DNA from: UBA7672 sp965279205
Lineage (GTDB): Bacteria > Pseudomonadota > Alphaproteobacteria > Caulobacterales > Hyphomonadaceae
Length of the DNA stretch: 64,000 bases
Reading direction: 5' to 3'
NCBI GenBank assembly: GCA_965279205.1
Contig: OZ257144.1
Location: forward strand, 1,736,001-1,800,000
Positions 1 through 9,004 of the stretch are shown here, piece by piece. The notes under the pieces were generated by a model. It saw nothing but the letters and a program-made list of their open reading frames with translations, ran no database searches and was not told where the DNA came from. Each line of letters begins with the position of its first letter. Positions within the stretch are counted from its first letter, which is position 1. The position numbers and the translations under genes are program-made.

Positions 1-90
1 ATCGGAGAGAGTAAGGCGTTTTACGATCGCCTGGCGTAGCGCCGGCTCGGGGTGATCGAGCGGCAGCTTGAGTTCCTGGATGCGCAGCAT
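1..90 (-). CDS. FAD-dependent dehydrogenase, N-terminal fragment (cut by window edge)
   Basis: Thirty codons are visible, reading leftwards from an ATG at 90 and running off the window. The N-terminus (MLRIQELKLPLDHPEPALR) resembles the opening of the large COG2509-type NAD(P)/FAD-dependent oxidoreductases, which begin with a short basic and leucine-rich segment and a conserved LPLDHPE-like stretch. The FAD-binding Rossmann motif would lie outside the window, so the function cannot be confirmed. It is the next gene downstream of the quinohemoprotein dehydrogenase on the same strand, but a terminator lies between them. Confidence 0.6.
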   Translation of the reverse strand, partial: MLRIQELKLPLDHPEPALRQAIVKRLTLSD

Positions 91-161
91 CGGCGTCGTC
101 CTTCATGGGGGCGGCACAACGCACGCCAGACCATGGGCGGCCTCATACATCAGAAGCCGTA

Positions 162-195
162 AACGAAAAACCCCTCGCCGCAGGGGCGAGGGGTT
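162..195 (-). terminator. Rho-independent terminator after the PQQ dehydrogenase gene
   Basis: An 11-bp perfect inverted repeat (AACCCCTCGCC at 169-179 and its complement at 185-195) with a 5-nt loop is followed, reading on the minus strand, by a run of five T residues. It begins 26 bases past the stop codon of the dehydrogenase gene and should end that transcript. Confidence 0.85.
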
Positions 196-220
196 CGACG
201 TGTTTGACAAGCCGAAGGAG

Positions 221-2404
221 CTACGGCGTTGCTGTTGCTGCAGCTTCCTGCGTCGCCTTCTCGTCATTGGCGCGTTTGATGATGTAGGCGAGGATGGCGT
301 CTGTGGTCTCCTCATCCAGCATGTTGCCGAAGCCGGGCATGCCACGCGTGGCGCGTTCGCCCGCACGGACAGGCCCATTGAACTGGGCCCTGAATGGCAG
401 AAGCGCGCTGTAGCGAAGGTCCGGGGCAGTGGCGCCGGCGCCGGGGACGGCTGTGACGCCGTGGCAGGCCTCGCAATTGGCCGCGTATGCCTGTTCGCCG
501 GCGGCGACAGTCTCGTTGTTCGCGGTCAGCAGCGGCGGACTGATCGTTACCTTGTTGTCGCCCGTGGCGGCCGCGACCTTCATCTCAGCCGGCAGCGTGG
601 CCGCGCCGCCCGCCTTGAACACCAGGATGCGTGAGTTGTTGGCGCTGACCTCAACGGTGCGCTTCTGGCCCGGCGGCAGGCCACGAGCGCCGACGAGGAT
701 CGCTACCTGCTGCTGGCCATCGACCAGGAAGGTCGAGGCGGCAGCCACCACGCGGGCCTGCGTCGGAGCGGTCCAGAGCTCATTGCCGGTGCGGGCGTCG
801 TAGGCCGCGAACTCGCCATTGTGGTTGCCGGAGAAGATCAGGTTTCCGGACGTAGAGAGAAGGCCCGAAGCTCCATACTCCTTGTTGGGGATGCGCCAGA
901 CTTCCTTCGCGTTCACGGGATCCCAGGCGAGAATGTAGCTGGTGACGTTGCCGCGGGGCGGTGCGCCCGGCTTGGTGTAGAGCGAAGCGCCGCCAGCGAA
1001 GTCGGTGCCAGTATTCCAGCCATTGGGGTTGTAGACGAAGTTCTCCTGCGCGGCGTATGGCGCGTTGGAGACCGTGACGGGGATGTACACATAGCCCGTC
1101 TCTGGGCTGTAGGTCATCGGATGCCAGTTGTGCATGCCGAGCGCCGCCGGCCAGATGATCACTGGCTTGCCGCTCTTGCTGTAGCGCGCTTCCGGATTTT
1201 CCACGGGGCGGCCCGTCGCCATGTCGACATGCGTCGCCCAGTTGGTCTCGGGGACATACTTCTCGGCTGAGAGAAGCTTTCCGGATTTCGCATCGAGAAT
1301 ATAGTAGAAGCCGTTTTTCGAGGCCTGCATGACAACGCGCGTTTTGCCGCTTTTCAGCGCGAGCTCGACAACCATCAGCGGATTGCAGTTGTCGTAGTCC
1401 CATTCATCGCCAGGCGTTTCCTGGTAGTGCCAGGCATATTTCCCGGTGTCTGCATCGAGCGCCACGATCGACGAGACAAAGAGATTGTCGCCGCCGCCGG
1501 GACTGCGGGCCTCCTGCGCCCACGACAGGCCATTGCCGGTGCCGAAATAGATGAGCTTGGTTTTCTCGTCGTAGACGATCGTGTCCCAGATCGTCGCGCC
1601 GCCGCCGAGTTGCCAGTACTTGTCGCCATTCCACGTCTTGGCGGCCATGGCGAGTTCGGGCTGTTCGTAAGGCTTGGCCGGATCGCCAGGCACGGCATAC
1701 CAGCGCCAGAGTTGCTTGCCGGTCTCGGCATCGAAGGCAGCGATGGAGCCGCGGATGTCATACTCGGCGCCGCCATTGCCGATGAAGACTTTTCCGTTCG
1801 CGATGCGAGGGGCGCCCGTAATCGTGTGGTGAGTGCCGTCCGGCGTCGTCTTCGTCGTCCAGACTTCCTTGCCGGTCTTGCCATCGAGAGCAACGAGGCG
1901 ACCATCAAGCACGCCGAGATAGATCTTGCCGTTCCACGCGGCCACACCGCGGTTGACGACATCGCAGCACGCATCGGCGCCTTTGGCGCGATCGACCTTG
2001 GGATCGTATTCCCACAGCTTGGCGCCCGACTTGATATCGTATGCTTTCAGCATGCTCCATGCGGTGGTCACATACATCACGCCATCGACCACGACCGGCG
2101 TCGCCTCCTGGCCACGCTCGGTGTCGATGTCCGAATACCAAGCGAGGCCGAGATCCTTCACGTTGGTATCGTTGATCTGCTTGAGCTGGCTGAACCGCTG
2201 TTCTTCATAGCCGCCGCCGACGGCGAGCCATGAGCCTGGCTCCTTGTCGGCGTCGAGCAGGCGCTGCTGGTTCACTGCTGCCGATCCCACGGGGAAGACT
2301 TTCGCGGCGGTCGCCGTCTGGTCTGCTGGCGCGGTCGGATTGTTGCTGCATCCCGAAAGCAGGGCCGGCACGGCCACAGCCAGAGCCATCAGGTAGGCGC
2401 GCAT
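221..2404 (-). CDS. PQQ-dependent quinohemoprotein dehydrogenase (alcohol dehydrogenase type), lipoprotein
   Basis: This 727-aa protein should oxidise an alcohol or similar substrate in the periplasm with PQQ and pass electrons to a C-terminal c-type heme. The N-terminus has a lipobox (LLSGC, Cys19), so it is predicted to be membrane-anchored. Residues about 55-600 form the PQQ beta-propeller. A vicinal Cys-Cys pair at 146-147 (ADACCDVV) matches the disulfide over PQQ in type II quinohemoproteins, and WDYD supplies the catalytic-type Asp. The C-terminal 90 residues carry a CEACH heme site and a GMPGF distal Met segment. Length and domain order fit soluble quinohemoprotein alcohol dehydrogenases; the lipid anchor is less usual. 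The substrate cannot be read from sequence. Confidence 0.9.
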   Translation of the reverse strand: MRAYLMALAVAVPALLSGCSNNPTAPADQTATAAKVFPVGSAAVNQQRLLDADKEPGSWLAVGGGYEEQRFSQLKQINDTNVKDLGLAWYSDIDTERGQEATPVVVDGVMYVTTAWSMLKAYDIKSGAKLWEYDPKVDRAKGADACCDVVNRGVAAWNGKIYLGVLDGRLVALDGKTGKEVWTTKTTPDGTHHTITGAPRIANGKVFIGNGGAEYDIRGSIAAFDAETGKQLWRWYAVPGDPAKPYEQPELAMAAKTWNGDKYWQLGGGATIWDTIVYDEKTKLIYFGTGNGLSWAQEARSPGGGDNLFVSSIVALDADTGKYAWHYQETPGDEWDYDNCNPLMVVELALKSGKTRVVMQASKNGFYYILDAKSGKLLSAEKYVPETNWATHVDMATGRPVENPEARYSKSGKPVIIWPAALGMHNWHPMTYSPETGYVYIPVTVSNAPYAAQENFVYNPNGWNTGTDFAGGASLYTKPGAPPRGNVTSYILAWDPVNAKEVWRIPNKEYGASGLLSTSGNLIFSGNHNGEFAAYDARTGNELWTAPTQARVVAAASTFLVDGQQQVAILVGARGLPPGQKRTVEVSANNSRILVFKAGGAATLPAEMKVAAATGDNKVTISPPLLTANNETVAAGEQAYAANCEACHGVTAVPGAGATAPDLRYSALLPFRAQFNGPVRAGERATRGMPGFGNMLDEETTDAILAYIIKRANDEKATQEAAATATP

Positions 2405-2572
2405 TGGAATTCCTCCGCCGGCCGCTTTGGGCCTTTTTTCTCGTGCTTGGGCGGTGACATACTCTTCCCCGTGCCCGTCCGCCGGGGCGCAACCTAGAAG
2501 GCGCCGCGCCGCCTCGCAATACGCGCAGGTTTCCGCATTGCCGCAGGGTGGTTTGCGCGCATAACTCCGCGC

Positions 2573-3013
2573 ATGACAGGCAAATTAATCGCGATCGCCA
2601 TGAAGAGCGCGCCGCGCCAGCCAATGAAGCTGCTGGATCGGGCAGGAATTTCCGTTGAATCAGGTGTTGCGGGAGATTTTCGCGGGCAATCGCCAGGTCG
2701 TCAGGTCACCATCGTCTTTGTCGAGGACTGGACGAGGGCGGTTGCGAGCCTCGATCCATCAGCGCCGTGGACGATAAGGCGCGCCAACCTGTTGGTTGGT
2801 GGGATCGTCAATCCAAGAGCCGAAGGTGGTCTGCTTGCGATCGGTCCGGTCCGGTTGGAAATCACCGGCGAGACTCATCCGTGCAACCGGATGGAGCAGC
2901 AGCTTCCGGGTCTCCGCGCCGCCCTGACGCCGGACTGGCTTGGCGGACTCACCGCCAACGTTATCGAAGGCGGCGAGATCGCGGTCGGCGACGAAGCGAC
3001 GTGGGTGGCCTAG
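2573..3013 (+). CDS. MOSC domain protein
   Basis: A 146-aa protein made almost entirely of one MOSC-type beta-barrel, the sulfur-carrier domain of molybdenum cofactor sulfurases. Supporting features are the N-terminal MKSAPRQPM segment, the GDFRG motif near residue 35, and TGETHPCNRM (about 100-110), whose Cys is the conserved sulfur-carrying position of the family. Short stand-alone MOSC proteins are common in alphaproteobacteria and may act in molybdenum or sulfur trafficking; no partner is encoded nearby. It is divergent from the dehydrogenase gene and overlaps the 3' end of the convergent LOG-family gene by 4 bases. Confidence 0.85.
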   Translation: MTGKLIAIAMKSAPRQPMKLLDRAGISVESGVAGDFRGQSPGRQVTIVFVEDWTRAVASLDPSAPWTIRRANLLVGGIVNPRAEGGLLAIGPVRLEITGETHPCNRMEQQLPGLRAALTPDWLGGLTANVIEGGEIAVGDEATWVA

Positions 3014-3570
3014 TCCAGCACGATGGCCCGCTGGTGCAGCGCATCGAGCGCGGCTTCCGGAGAGTTCGTGTCGGCCATCAGCTGGCGGAAGCTTTCCGGC
3101 AGGAAGCCGCCTTCGATCATGTGGTCGATCAGTTTGAAGTAGGGCGCCCAGTAGTTGTTCTCACTGAGGAACGCCATCGGCTTGCGGTGAAGCGAAAGCT
3201 TCGCCCAGGACAGCGTCTCGACCGCTTCTTCCAGCGTGCCGATGCCGCCGGGCAGAACGATCAACCCATCAGCCTCGTCGAGCAGCGCCTGTTTCCGCTG
3301 GTGCATGTTGTCGGTGTAGCGGTTCTCGATGCCGTCGAGCACGCCTTCCAGTTCACGCAGGAAATGAGGCATGACGCCCAGCACTCTGCCGCCGTTATCT
3401 CGCGCGGTGGTGGCGACGGCGCCCATTAGGCCGACATTGCCGCCGCCATAGACCGTGCGCCAGCCACGCGCAGCGATGGCCTTGCCGAGCTTCTGGGCGA
3501 GCTTGATGTAGCTGGGATCGGATCCGGGAGCGGAGCCGCAATAGACGGTGACGGACATAATTCCGGGCAT
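3010..3570 (-). CDS. LOG-family (TIGR00730) Rossmann-fold protein
   Basis: The protein belongs to the LOG family once called lysine decarboxylase-like; characterised members release free cytokinin bases by hydrolysing the ribose 5'-monophosphate, and bacterial members act as nucleotide phosphoribohydrolases. Signature motifs are YGGGNVGLMG near residue 40 and PGGIGTLEE near residue 100. An ATG at 3570 is chosen because AGGAAG lies 5-6 bases upstream; an ATG at 3558 and another at 3594 are alternatives. With this start it is 186 aa, the normal family length. It is convergent with the MOSC gene. Confidence 0.88.
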   Translation of the reverse strand: MPGIMSVTVYCGSAPGSDPSYIKLAQKLGKAIAARGWRTVYGGGNVGLMGAVATTARDNGGRVLGVMPHFLRELEGVLDGIENRYTDNMHQRKQALLDEADGLIVLPGGIGTLEEAVETLSWAKLSLHRKPMAFLSENNYWAPYFKLIDHMIEGGFLPESFRQLMADTNSPEAALDALHQRAIVLD

Positions 3571-3728
3571 TTTCTTCCTCTTCTTGAACGACATAGATGC
3601 TCTGGTTTGCCGTTCAGGCAAAGCGGGCCACCCCTGCGGCTTTTCCACAGGACTGATGCCACACCGTTGGCGGCAGGTTTTTGGGGGAACTCTGGCGTTT
3701 CCGCATTGGCGGACCTAGATATCCCGCC

Positions 3729-5579
3729 ATGGCCACGCACCCCAGAGCTGCTTCCACCGACGTCGATGCGATCGAGAGCGGGGATGCCGGCATCGGGATA
3801 TCGCTCGTCCGGATCGGTAAGATCATGGGGCGGAAAGAACTGGCCAAGTGGCGGCCGATGATGGCGGCAGCCCTTCTCCTTACGCTCGCCTCCAAGGTTT
3901 TCTCGGTTTATGCGCCCGTCTATTTCGGAGACGCGATCAACCAGCTGTCCGCGCCCAATGCCGCTCTTGGCGCAGTGTTCCTGCTGCTTGGCTGGTGGAC
4001 CGGAGCGCGCCTTCTCTCGTCAAATCTTCCCTACCTGCGCGATGCGATCTTCGCGCCCGTCAGCCAGGACGCGCAGCGCCTTATCGCGGTCGAAGCCTAT
4101 GGCCACGCGCAGGGCCTATCGCTGGCTTTCCACCAGACGCGCCGCACCGGCGCGCTCAATCGCGTGATCGACCGCGGCGTGTCGGCCCTCGACTACCTGA
4201 TCCGCTTTCTCGGTTTCAACATCGGGCCGACGCTAATCGAACTGGCGCTCGCGGCGTTCGTGCTGACGACGCGCTACAATCCCTGGTCCGCACTCGTCGC
4301 GGTCGCCGTGGTTGCGCTCTACGCTGTCTTCACGGCGGTGCTCACCAACTGGCGCGTTGAGCAGCGCCGAAAGCTCAATGCCGCCGACACCGAGCTGCGC
4401 GCACTGGCGATCGACAGCCTGACGAACTTTGAAACGGTGAAAGCCTTTGCGGCCGAGACGAGGGAGACCGAGCGCTACAATGTGGCGATGCGGACCTACA
4501 ACAAGCACATGGTGGATGTGTCGCGGTCGCTCGCGCTGTTGAACTCGGGCCAGGACATCATCATGGCGCTGGGCCTCACCGGCGTGGCCGCGCTGACGGC
4601 GACGGCGAGCTTCAATGGCACGGTGCAGGCCGGCGACGTCGCGGCTGTGGTACTGATCATGAGCAATCTCTACCGGCCGCTGTCGATCCTTGGCTTCGCT
4701 TTCCGCGAGATCAAGCAGGGCGCGATCGATCTCGAGAAGCTGTATGGCCTGCTCAACATGAAGGCGGAGGTTTCCGACGCGCCGGATGCGAAGCCGCTGG
4801 AGGTGAAGGGTGGGGAGGTGACGTTCGATCACGTCAGCTTCACGCACGATGCACGCTCGGCGGGTATCGACGATGTGTCGTTCACTGTGCCGGCGGGAAC
4901 GAAGCTGGCCGTGGTGGGGCCGTCGGGTTCGGGCAAGTCGACGCTGCTGAAGCTGTTGTTCCGGTTCTACGACACGGGCGGCGGGCGCGTGCTGGTGGAT
5001 GGGCAGGATGTGCGCGGGCTGAAGCAGGAGAGCCTGCGCGATGCGATCGGGCTGGTGCCGCAGGAAGTGGTGCTGTTCAACGCGTCGATGAAGGAGAACC
5101 TGATCTACGGGCGGCCCGGTGCGAGCGATGAGGAGCTGCGCGATGCGGCGCGGCGGGCGCAGCTGCTGGAGTTCATCGACAAGCTGCCCAAGGGCTGGGA
5201 GACGCGCGTTGGCGAGCGGGGCGTGAAGCTGTCGGGCGGCGAGAGGCAGCGCGTGGGCATCGCGCGCGCGATCCTGAAGAACCCGGCGATCCTCGTGCTG
5301 GACGAGGCGACGAGCGCGCTGGACTCGGCAACCGAGGCCGACGTGCAGGGTGCGCTGGACGAGGCGGCGAAGGGGCGGACCACGCTGATGGTCGCGCACA
5401 GGCTATCGACCGTGGCGGGCGCCGACGAGATCATTGTGCTGAGCGAGGGCAAGATCGTGGAGCGCGGGACGCACCATGAGCTGCTCGATGCTGGCGGCCT
5501 CTATGCCGATCTGTGGAGCCGGCAGTCACGCGCGCACGAGATGGCGGCCGAGGCGGTGGGGGAGCGGGTGGCTTCATGA
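3729..5579 (+). CDS. Atm1/HMT1-type ABC exporter half-transporter
   Basis: A fused membrane and ATPase half-transporter of about 616 aa. The N-terminal half has five to six hydrophobic segments, and the region FNIGPTLIELALAAFVL resembles Atm1/ABCB7-type exporters. Its C-terminal ATPase domain has Walker A GPSGSGKST (about residue 397), the Q-loop PQEVVLF, signature LSGGERQR, Walker B ILVLDEATSALD and the H-loop AHRLST. Bacterial Atm1 homologues export glutathione-conjugated or metal-complexed compounds, which agrees with the several glutathione enzymes nearby, though the substrate is inferred. The ATG at 3729 is chosen over an in-frame upstream start at 3681 because the extra 16 residues look non-homologous. 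The stop overlaps the next gene (ATGA). Confidence 0.9.
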   Translation: MATHPRAASTDVDAIESGDAGIGISLVRIGKIMGRKELAKWRPMMAAALLLTLASKVFSVYAPVYFGDAINQLSAPNAALGAVFLLLGWWTGARLLSSNLPYLRDAIFAPVSQDAQRLIAVEAYGHAQGLSLAFHQTRRTGALNRVIDRGVSALDYLIRFLGFNIGPTLIELALAAFVLTTRYNPWSALVAVAVVALYAVFTAVLTNWRVEQRRKLNAADTELRALAIDSLTNFETVKAFAAETRETERYNVAMRTYNKHMVDVSRSLALLNSGQDIIMALGLTGVAALTATASFNGTVQAGDVAAVVLIMSNLYRPLSILGFAFREIKQGAIDLEKLYGLLNMKAEVSDAPDAKPLEVKGGEVTFDHVSFTHDARSAGIDDVSFTVPAGTKLAVVGPSGSGKSTLLKLLFRFYDTGGGRVLVDGQDVRGLKQESLRDAIGLVPQEVVLFNASMKENLIYGRPGASDEELRDAARRAQLLEFIDKLPKGWETRVGERGVKLSGGERQRVGIARAILKNPAILVLDEATSALDSATEADVQGALDEAAKGRTTLMVAHRLSTVAGADEIIVLSEGKIVERGTHHELLDAGGLYADLWSRQSRAHEMAAEAVGERVAS

Positions 5580-6097
5580 CGCGCGAGCACAACATGCCTC
5601 CATGGGAAGGCGCGCAGGCACTCTGTGAAGCAGGCGTATTACGTGCCGCACGGCGCGCCGGATTTCCGCCGATGCTATGGAAGGAAGAGGTCGAACTCGA
5701 ACTGGATTTCGAAGGGCCGAAAAGGTTGCGAACATTCCGCGTGATGACCGGGCCGACGGGTGCAAACGACGTGAACGTGGCGGACGGAACCGCGCTTGAG
5801 CTGTTCTCAGGCCATCTGCGCGACGAAGAGCCGGACACCTATGCGGAAATCATGGCCGCGTGGCGGCTCGACCCGGAGCCAGATGTGCAATGGGCAGTCG
5901 GAGCGCGACTTTCGAGGCCTGTTCGGCTGGAAATGACGGCTCCCTATGTCGAGGTGGTTGGCTTCGCTTTCGACTGCGAACGCGACGGGCGCCTGATCGG
6001 GCGGCTGATGTTGTTTGCTTCGGCGGATATCCTCTTTGCTGTGCGCGAGGATCATTCGGAAGTTACGAAGTATGGATTGCGCGAGGCAGCCAGCTAG
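5576..6097 (+). CDS. Conserved hypothetical protein coupled to the ABC exporter
   Basis: A 173-aa soluble protein with no signal peptide and no domain that I recognise. It starts at an ATG that overlaps the stop of the ABC exporter gene as ATGA, so translation is probably coupled and the two may act together. The sequence is acidic, with an alternating hydrophobic pattern in its C-terminal third (VRLEMTAPYVEVVGFAF) suggesting a beta-rich fold. Its stop overlaps the convergent cupin gene by 4 bases. Confidence 0.75.
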   Translation: MTREHNMPPWEGAQALCEAGVLRAARRAGFPPMLWKEEVELELDFEGPKRLRTFRVMTGPTGANDVNVADGTALELFSGHLRDEEPDTYAEIMAAWRLDPEPDVQWAVGARLSRPVRLEMTAPYVEVVGFAFDCERDGRLIGRLMLFASADILFAVREDHSEVTKYGLREAAS

Positions 6098-6525
6098 TTG
6101 GGGACCGGAATAAAGCCCGACGGGCCGACGCCGCTTTCCTGATACACCGCGTCGCCATTCTTGCCGAAGCCGTAGTGGGGCGCGTTGGCGGGGACGAGGA
6201 AGTAGCTGCCTTCGGGGTAGAGCTTGCAGGCATTCTCGTCGAATACGGCGCCGAAGCCGTAGCAGACTTCGCCATCGACGACGGTGATCACGCGCGGATC
6301 GGGGTGTGTGTGCGGGGCGATCTTTCCGCCGTCGGTGATGTGGACGCGGATCGTGTAGGGCGCTGCGGCGCTGGTGCTGCCGTCGAGTATGGCGGAGAAC
6401 GCGCCAGGATTCGCGGCTCCCATCGGCGTGAACTTCACGTTGTCTATCCAGGCGGTGCTGGATGCCGGGGAATGCGCGCAAGCCGACGCGGCGAAGGTGG
6501 CGATGGCGAGCACGATGAAGCGCAT
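6094..6525 (-). CDS. Cupin-domain lipoprotein
   Basis: A 143-aa exported protein with one cupin barrel. The start at 6525 is preferred because GGGGAGA lies just upstream and it gives a clean signal sequence (MRFIVLAIATFAASACAHS) with a lipobox-like ASAC. The cupin motifs HTHPDPR and, further on, PANAPHYGF supply the histidines of a typical metal site. The enzymatic or binding role is unknown; similar periplasmic cupins are often annotated as anti-sigma-factor ChrR-like or simply cupin proteins. Confidence 0.8.
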   Translation of the reverse strand: MRFIVLAIATFAASACAHSPASSTAWIDNVKFTPMGAANPGAFSAILDGSTSAAAPYTIRVHITDGGKIAPHTHPDPRVITVVDGEVCYGFGAVFDENACKLYPEGSYFLVPANAPHYGFGKNGDAVYQESGVGPSGFIPVPN

Positions 6526-6703
6526 GAGAATCTCCCCGGTTGGCCCGATGTTATATGAGCCGGCGGTATGTGTCAGTTCGGCTGCAGTGTCGGTCGAGGC
6601 TTGCTGATCCATGGGGCGGGTCTAATTCGGGATTGAAGCTTGTACCGCCGGGGCGTTAGCCGCACATCTTGGCGGGGATTGAGCTGGGCCAAGGAAGCGT
6701 CTC

Positions 6704-7579
6704 ATGAGCGAACCGACCGGATACACGCCGCCGAAGGTATGGGTGTGGAACAAGGGCAGCGGCGGACGGTTCGCCAACATCAACCGGCCGATCGCCGGGC
6801 CGACGCACGACAAGGTGCTGCAGGTCGGCAAGCATCCGATCCAGCTCTATTCTCTCGGCACGCCGAACGGCGTGAAGGTGACGGTGATGCTGGAGGAGTT
6901 GCTGGCGCTGGGCCACACCGGCGCCGAGTACGACGCGTGGATCATCGACATCAACACCGGCGAGCAGTTCTCCAGCGGGTATGTGGAGATCAATCCGAAC
7001 TCGAAGATTCCGGTGATGGTGGATCATGGCGAGCCGAAGCCGGTGCGCGTGTTCGAGTCAGGTTCGATCCTGCTTTATCTCGCAGAGAAATTTGGCGCGT
7101 TCCTTCCGGAGGATCGCGCGGGCCGGACCGAAGCGCTGAACTGGCTGTTCTGGCAGATGGGCGCTGCGCCGTTTCTCGGCGGCGGTTTTGGTCACTTCTA
7201 CGCGTACGCGCCGGCCAAGTGGGAATACCCAATCGACCGCTACGCCATGGAAGCGAAGCGTCAGCTCGACGTACTCGACCGTCGGCTGGCCGAGACGGAG
7301 TACCTCGCAGGAGATGCGTACACGATCGCCGATATTTCGGTCTGGCCATGGTACGGCGCGATGGTGAAGGGCGTGCTGTACAGCGCCGGCGAGTTTCTCT
7401 CGGTGCATGAGTACAAGAACGTGATCCGCTGGACCGACCAGATCGCAGCGCGGCCTGCCGTGAAGCGCGGACGCATGGTCAATCGCACCTGGGGCGATCC
7501 GGCGAGTCAGCTTCACGAGCGCCACGACGCGAGCGATTTCGATACGAAAACGCAGGACAAGGTTGCGCGGGCAGGCTGA
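6704..7579 (+). CDS. yghU: YghU-type glutathione S-transferase / disulfide-bond oxidoreductase
   Basis: This 291-aa protein matches YghU, a Nu-class glutathione transferase with disulfide-bond reductase activity toward 2-hydroxyethyl disulfide. Family hallmarks are the N-terminal extension (PPKVWVWNKGSGGRFANINRP), the thioredoxin-fold segment LYSLGTPNGVKVTVMLEEL, NSKIPVMVD, the ESGSILLYLAEKFG glutathione site and the C-terminal helical domain with YTIADISVWPWYG. Length agrees with E. coli YghU (288 aa). It sits among other thiol-redox genes. Confidence 0.92.
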   Translation: MSEPTGYTPPKVWVWNKGSGGRFANINRPIAGPTHDKVLQVGKHPIQLYSLGTPNGVKVTVMLEELLALGHTGAEYDAWIIDINTGEQFSSGYVEINPNSKIPVMVDHGEPKPVRVFESGSILLYLAEKFGAFLPEDRAGRTEALNWLFWQMGAAPFLGGGFGHFYAYAPAKWEYPIDRYAMEAKRQLDVLDRRLAETEYLAGDAYTIADISVWPWYGAMVKGVLYSAGEFLSVHEYKNVIRWTDQIAARPAVKRGRMVNRTWGDPASQLHERHDASDFDTKTQDKVARAG

Positions 7580-7640
7580 GGGCAGGCGTTGACCGGAGGC
7601 TAGGTTCAATGCGACTCCGGAGCGTCGACCCGGGGGATGC

Positions 7641-8465
7641 ATGCGCTCGTTCTTCTTCAATATTGGCTTCTGGGGGATTTCGGTCCTCTACGTGCTGCTG
7701 GCGGCGCTGTTCGCGCTGATCCCCGGACGCAAGGGCGTCCGGTGGGCGGTGCGGCGGTATTCAAAGCGCATGGTTCAGCTGATGAAGCTGTGCGGCATCA
7801 AGCTGGAAGTGCGGGGCAGGGAGCGTCTGCCGCCTCCGCCGTTCATCGTGGCGCCCAAGCATTCTAGCTACGGCGATGGCTTCCTCATGTACGTCCAGTT
7901 CGACGACGTCGCATTCGTAACCGGCGACCACCTCGAGCGCTTTCCACTGGTGCCGAAGGTGCTCGAGAAGCTGGGCGCCATCGTGATCGACAATTGCGGG
8001 GGGCCTGAAGCGCGCCGCGATCTCAAAGAGAGCTTTGCGAAGGCGGCCGCAGAGAAGCGGATCGTGCTGATCTATCCGGAGGGCAATCTCTCCAAGGTGG
8101 GTAAGCACCACAGGTTCCGCGCCGGCGTGTGGCACATGCAGGAGGCGTCGCAATGGCCGGTTGTGCCGGTGGGGACCAGCCTTGGCCTGCGCTGGCAGCA
8201 GGAAGACTTCAAGAAGTATCCGGGCCCCGCCGTGATCGAGTTCCTTGATCCGATCCCGCCGGGTCTGGGCAAAGACGAGTTCCTGAAACGGATGGGCGGG
8301 GCGATCATCGCTTCGACCGACAAGCTGGTGGCCGAAGGGCGCGAATGGGACGCCGCCAACGGTCTGAAACGCCTGCCTGACCGGCCGAGCAAGAAAGGGG
8401 AGCAGGATACGGAAGGAGATCGCGCCGAGCAGGAGAGGGCGCGGGCGGAGAAGACGGGCGGGTGA
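7641..8465 (+). CDS. PlsC-like lysophospholipid (1-acylglycerol-3-phosphate) acyltransferase
   Basis: A 274-aa membrane-bound acyltransferase. Residues 1-25 form a transmembrane helix, followed by the catalytic HX4D motif (HSSYGD, about residue 74) and the substrate-binding YPEGN block. The motif order matches PlsC, which adds the second acyl chain in phosphatidic acid synthesis. The last 40 residues are charged and low in complexity (GEQDTEGDRAEQERARAEK). Whether this is the main PlsC of the cell or a specialised paralogue cannot be told from the window. Confidence 0.87.
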   Translation: MRSFFFNIGFWGISVLYVLLAALFALIPGRKGVRWAVRRYSKRMVQLMKLCGIKLEVRGRERLPPPPFIVAPKHSSYGDGFLMYVQFDDVAFVTGDHLERFPLVPKVLEKLGAIVIDNCGGPEARRDLKESFAKAAAEKRIVLIYPEGNLSKVGKHHRFRAGVWHMQEASQWPVVPVGTSLGLRWQQEDFKKYPGPAVIEFLDPIPPGLGKDEFLKRMGGAIIASTDKLVAEGREWDAANGLKRLPDRPSKKGEQDTEGDRAEQERARAEKTGG

Positions 8466-8520
8466 TTGACACGCTGCGGTCTCGGGCGTTGGTCGGGATT
8501 CGTCCAATCCGGAGCGACGC

Positions 8521-8997
8521 ATGACCACCGCGCACGATTTCAGCTTCACCTCGATCAAGGGACAGCCGCTGCCCTTGAAGCAGTTCGCGGGGCATCCGGT
8601 ACTCGTGGTGAATGTGGCTTCGGCTTGCGGGCTGACGCCGCAGTATGAGGGGCTGGTGAAGCTCTACCACGAGCTGCAGGGCAAAGGGCTGGTCGTGCTC
8701 GGCGTGCCGTCGAACCAGTTCATGGGGCAGGAGCCAGGGACTGACGCAGAGATCGAAACGTTCTGCTCGACGACCTATGGCGTCGATTTTCCAATGACGT
8801 CGAAGGTGGATGTGAAAGGCGACACCGCGCATCCGTTCTTCAAATGGCTGAAAGGCGAGCTGGGGGAGCCAGCGGAGCCGCTGTGGAACTTCCACAAATT
8901 CCTGTTCGGCAAGGACGGTAAGGCGATCACCGCATTCAACCCGCGCGTCGAGGCGACGGCGCCGGAGATACGCACGGCAGTCGAGGGGGCTCTCTAA
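8521..8997 (+). CDS. Glutathione peroxidase (first of two)
   Basis: A 158-aa cytosolic thiol peroxidase of the glutathione peroxidase family. The catalytic tetrad is visible: Cys in VNVASACGLTPQY (position 36, Cys rather than selenocysteine), Gln in PSNQF, Trp and Asn in WNFHKF. It reduces hydroperoxides, and bacterial Cys-type members usually use thioredoxin rather than glutathione. The second paralogue is 486 bases downstream, with one unknown gene in between. Confidence 0.93.
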   Translation: MTTAHDFSFTSIKGQPLPLKQFAGHPVLVVNVASACGLTPQYEGLVKLYHELQGKGLVVLGVPSNQFMGQEPGTDAEIETFCSTTYGVDFPMTSKVDVKGDTAHPFFKWLKGELGEPAEPLWNFHKFLFGKDGKAITAFNPRVEATAPEIRTAVEGAL

Positions 8998-9004
8998 GGT
9001 TCTC

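Noticed and set aside
4233..5399. A 388-codon minus-strand frame
   Set aside because: It is the antisense shadow of the ABC exporter; its sequence is Arg/His/Gln-rich without motifs.
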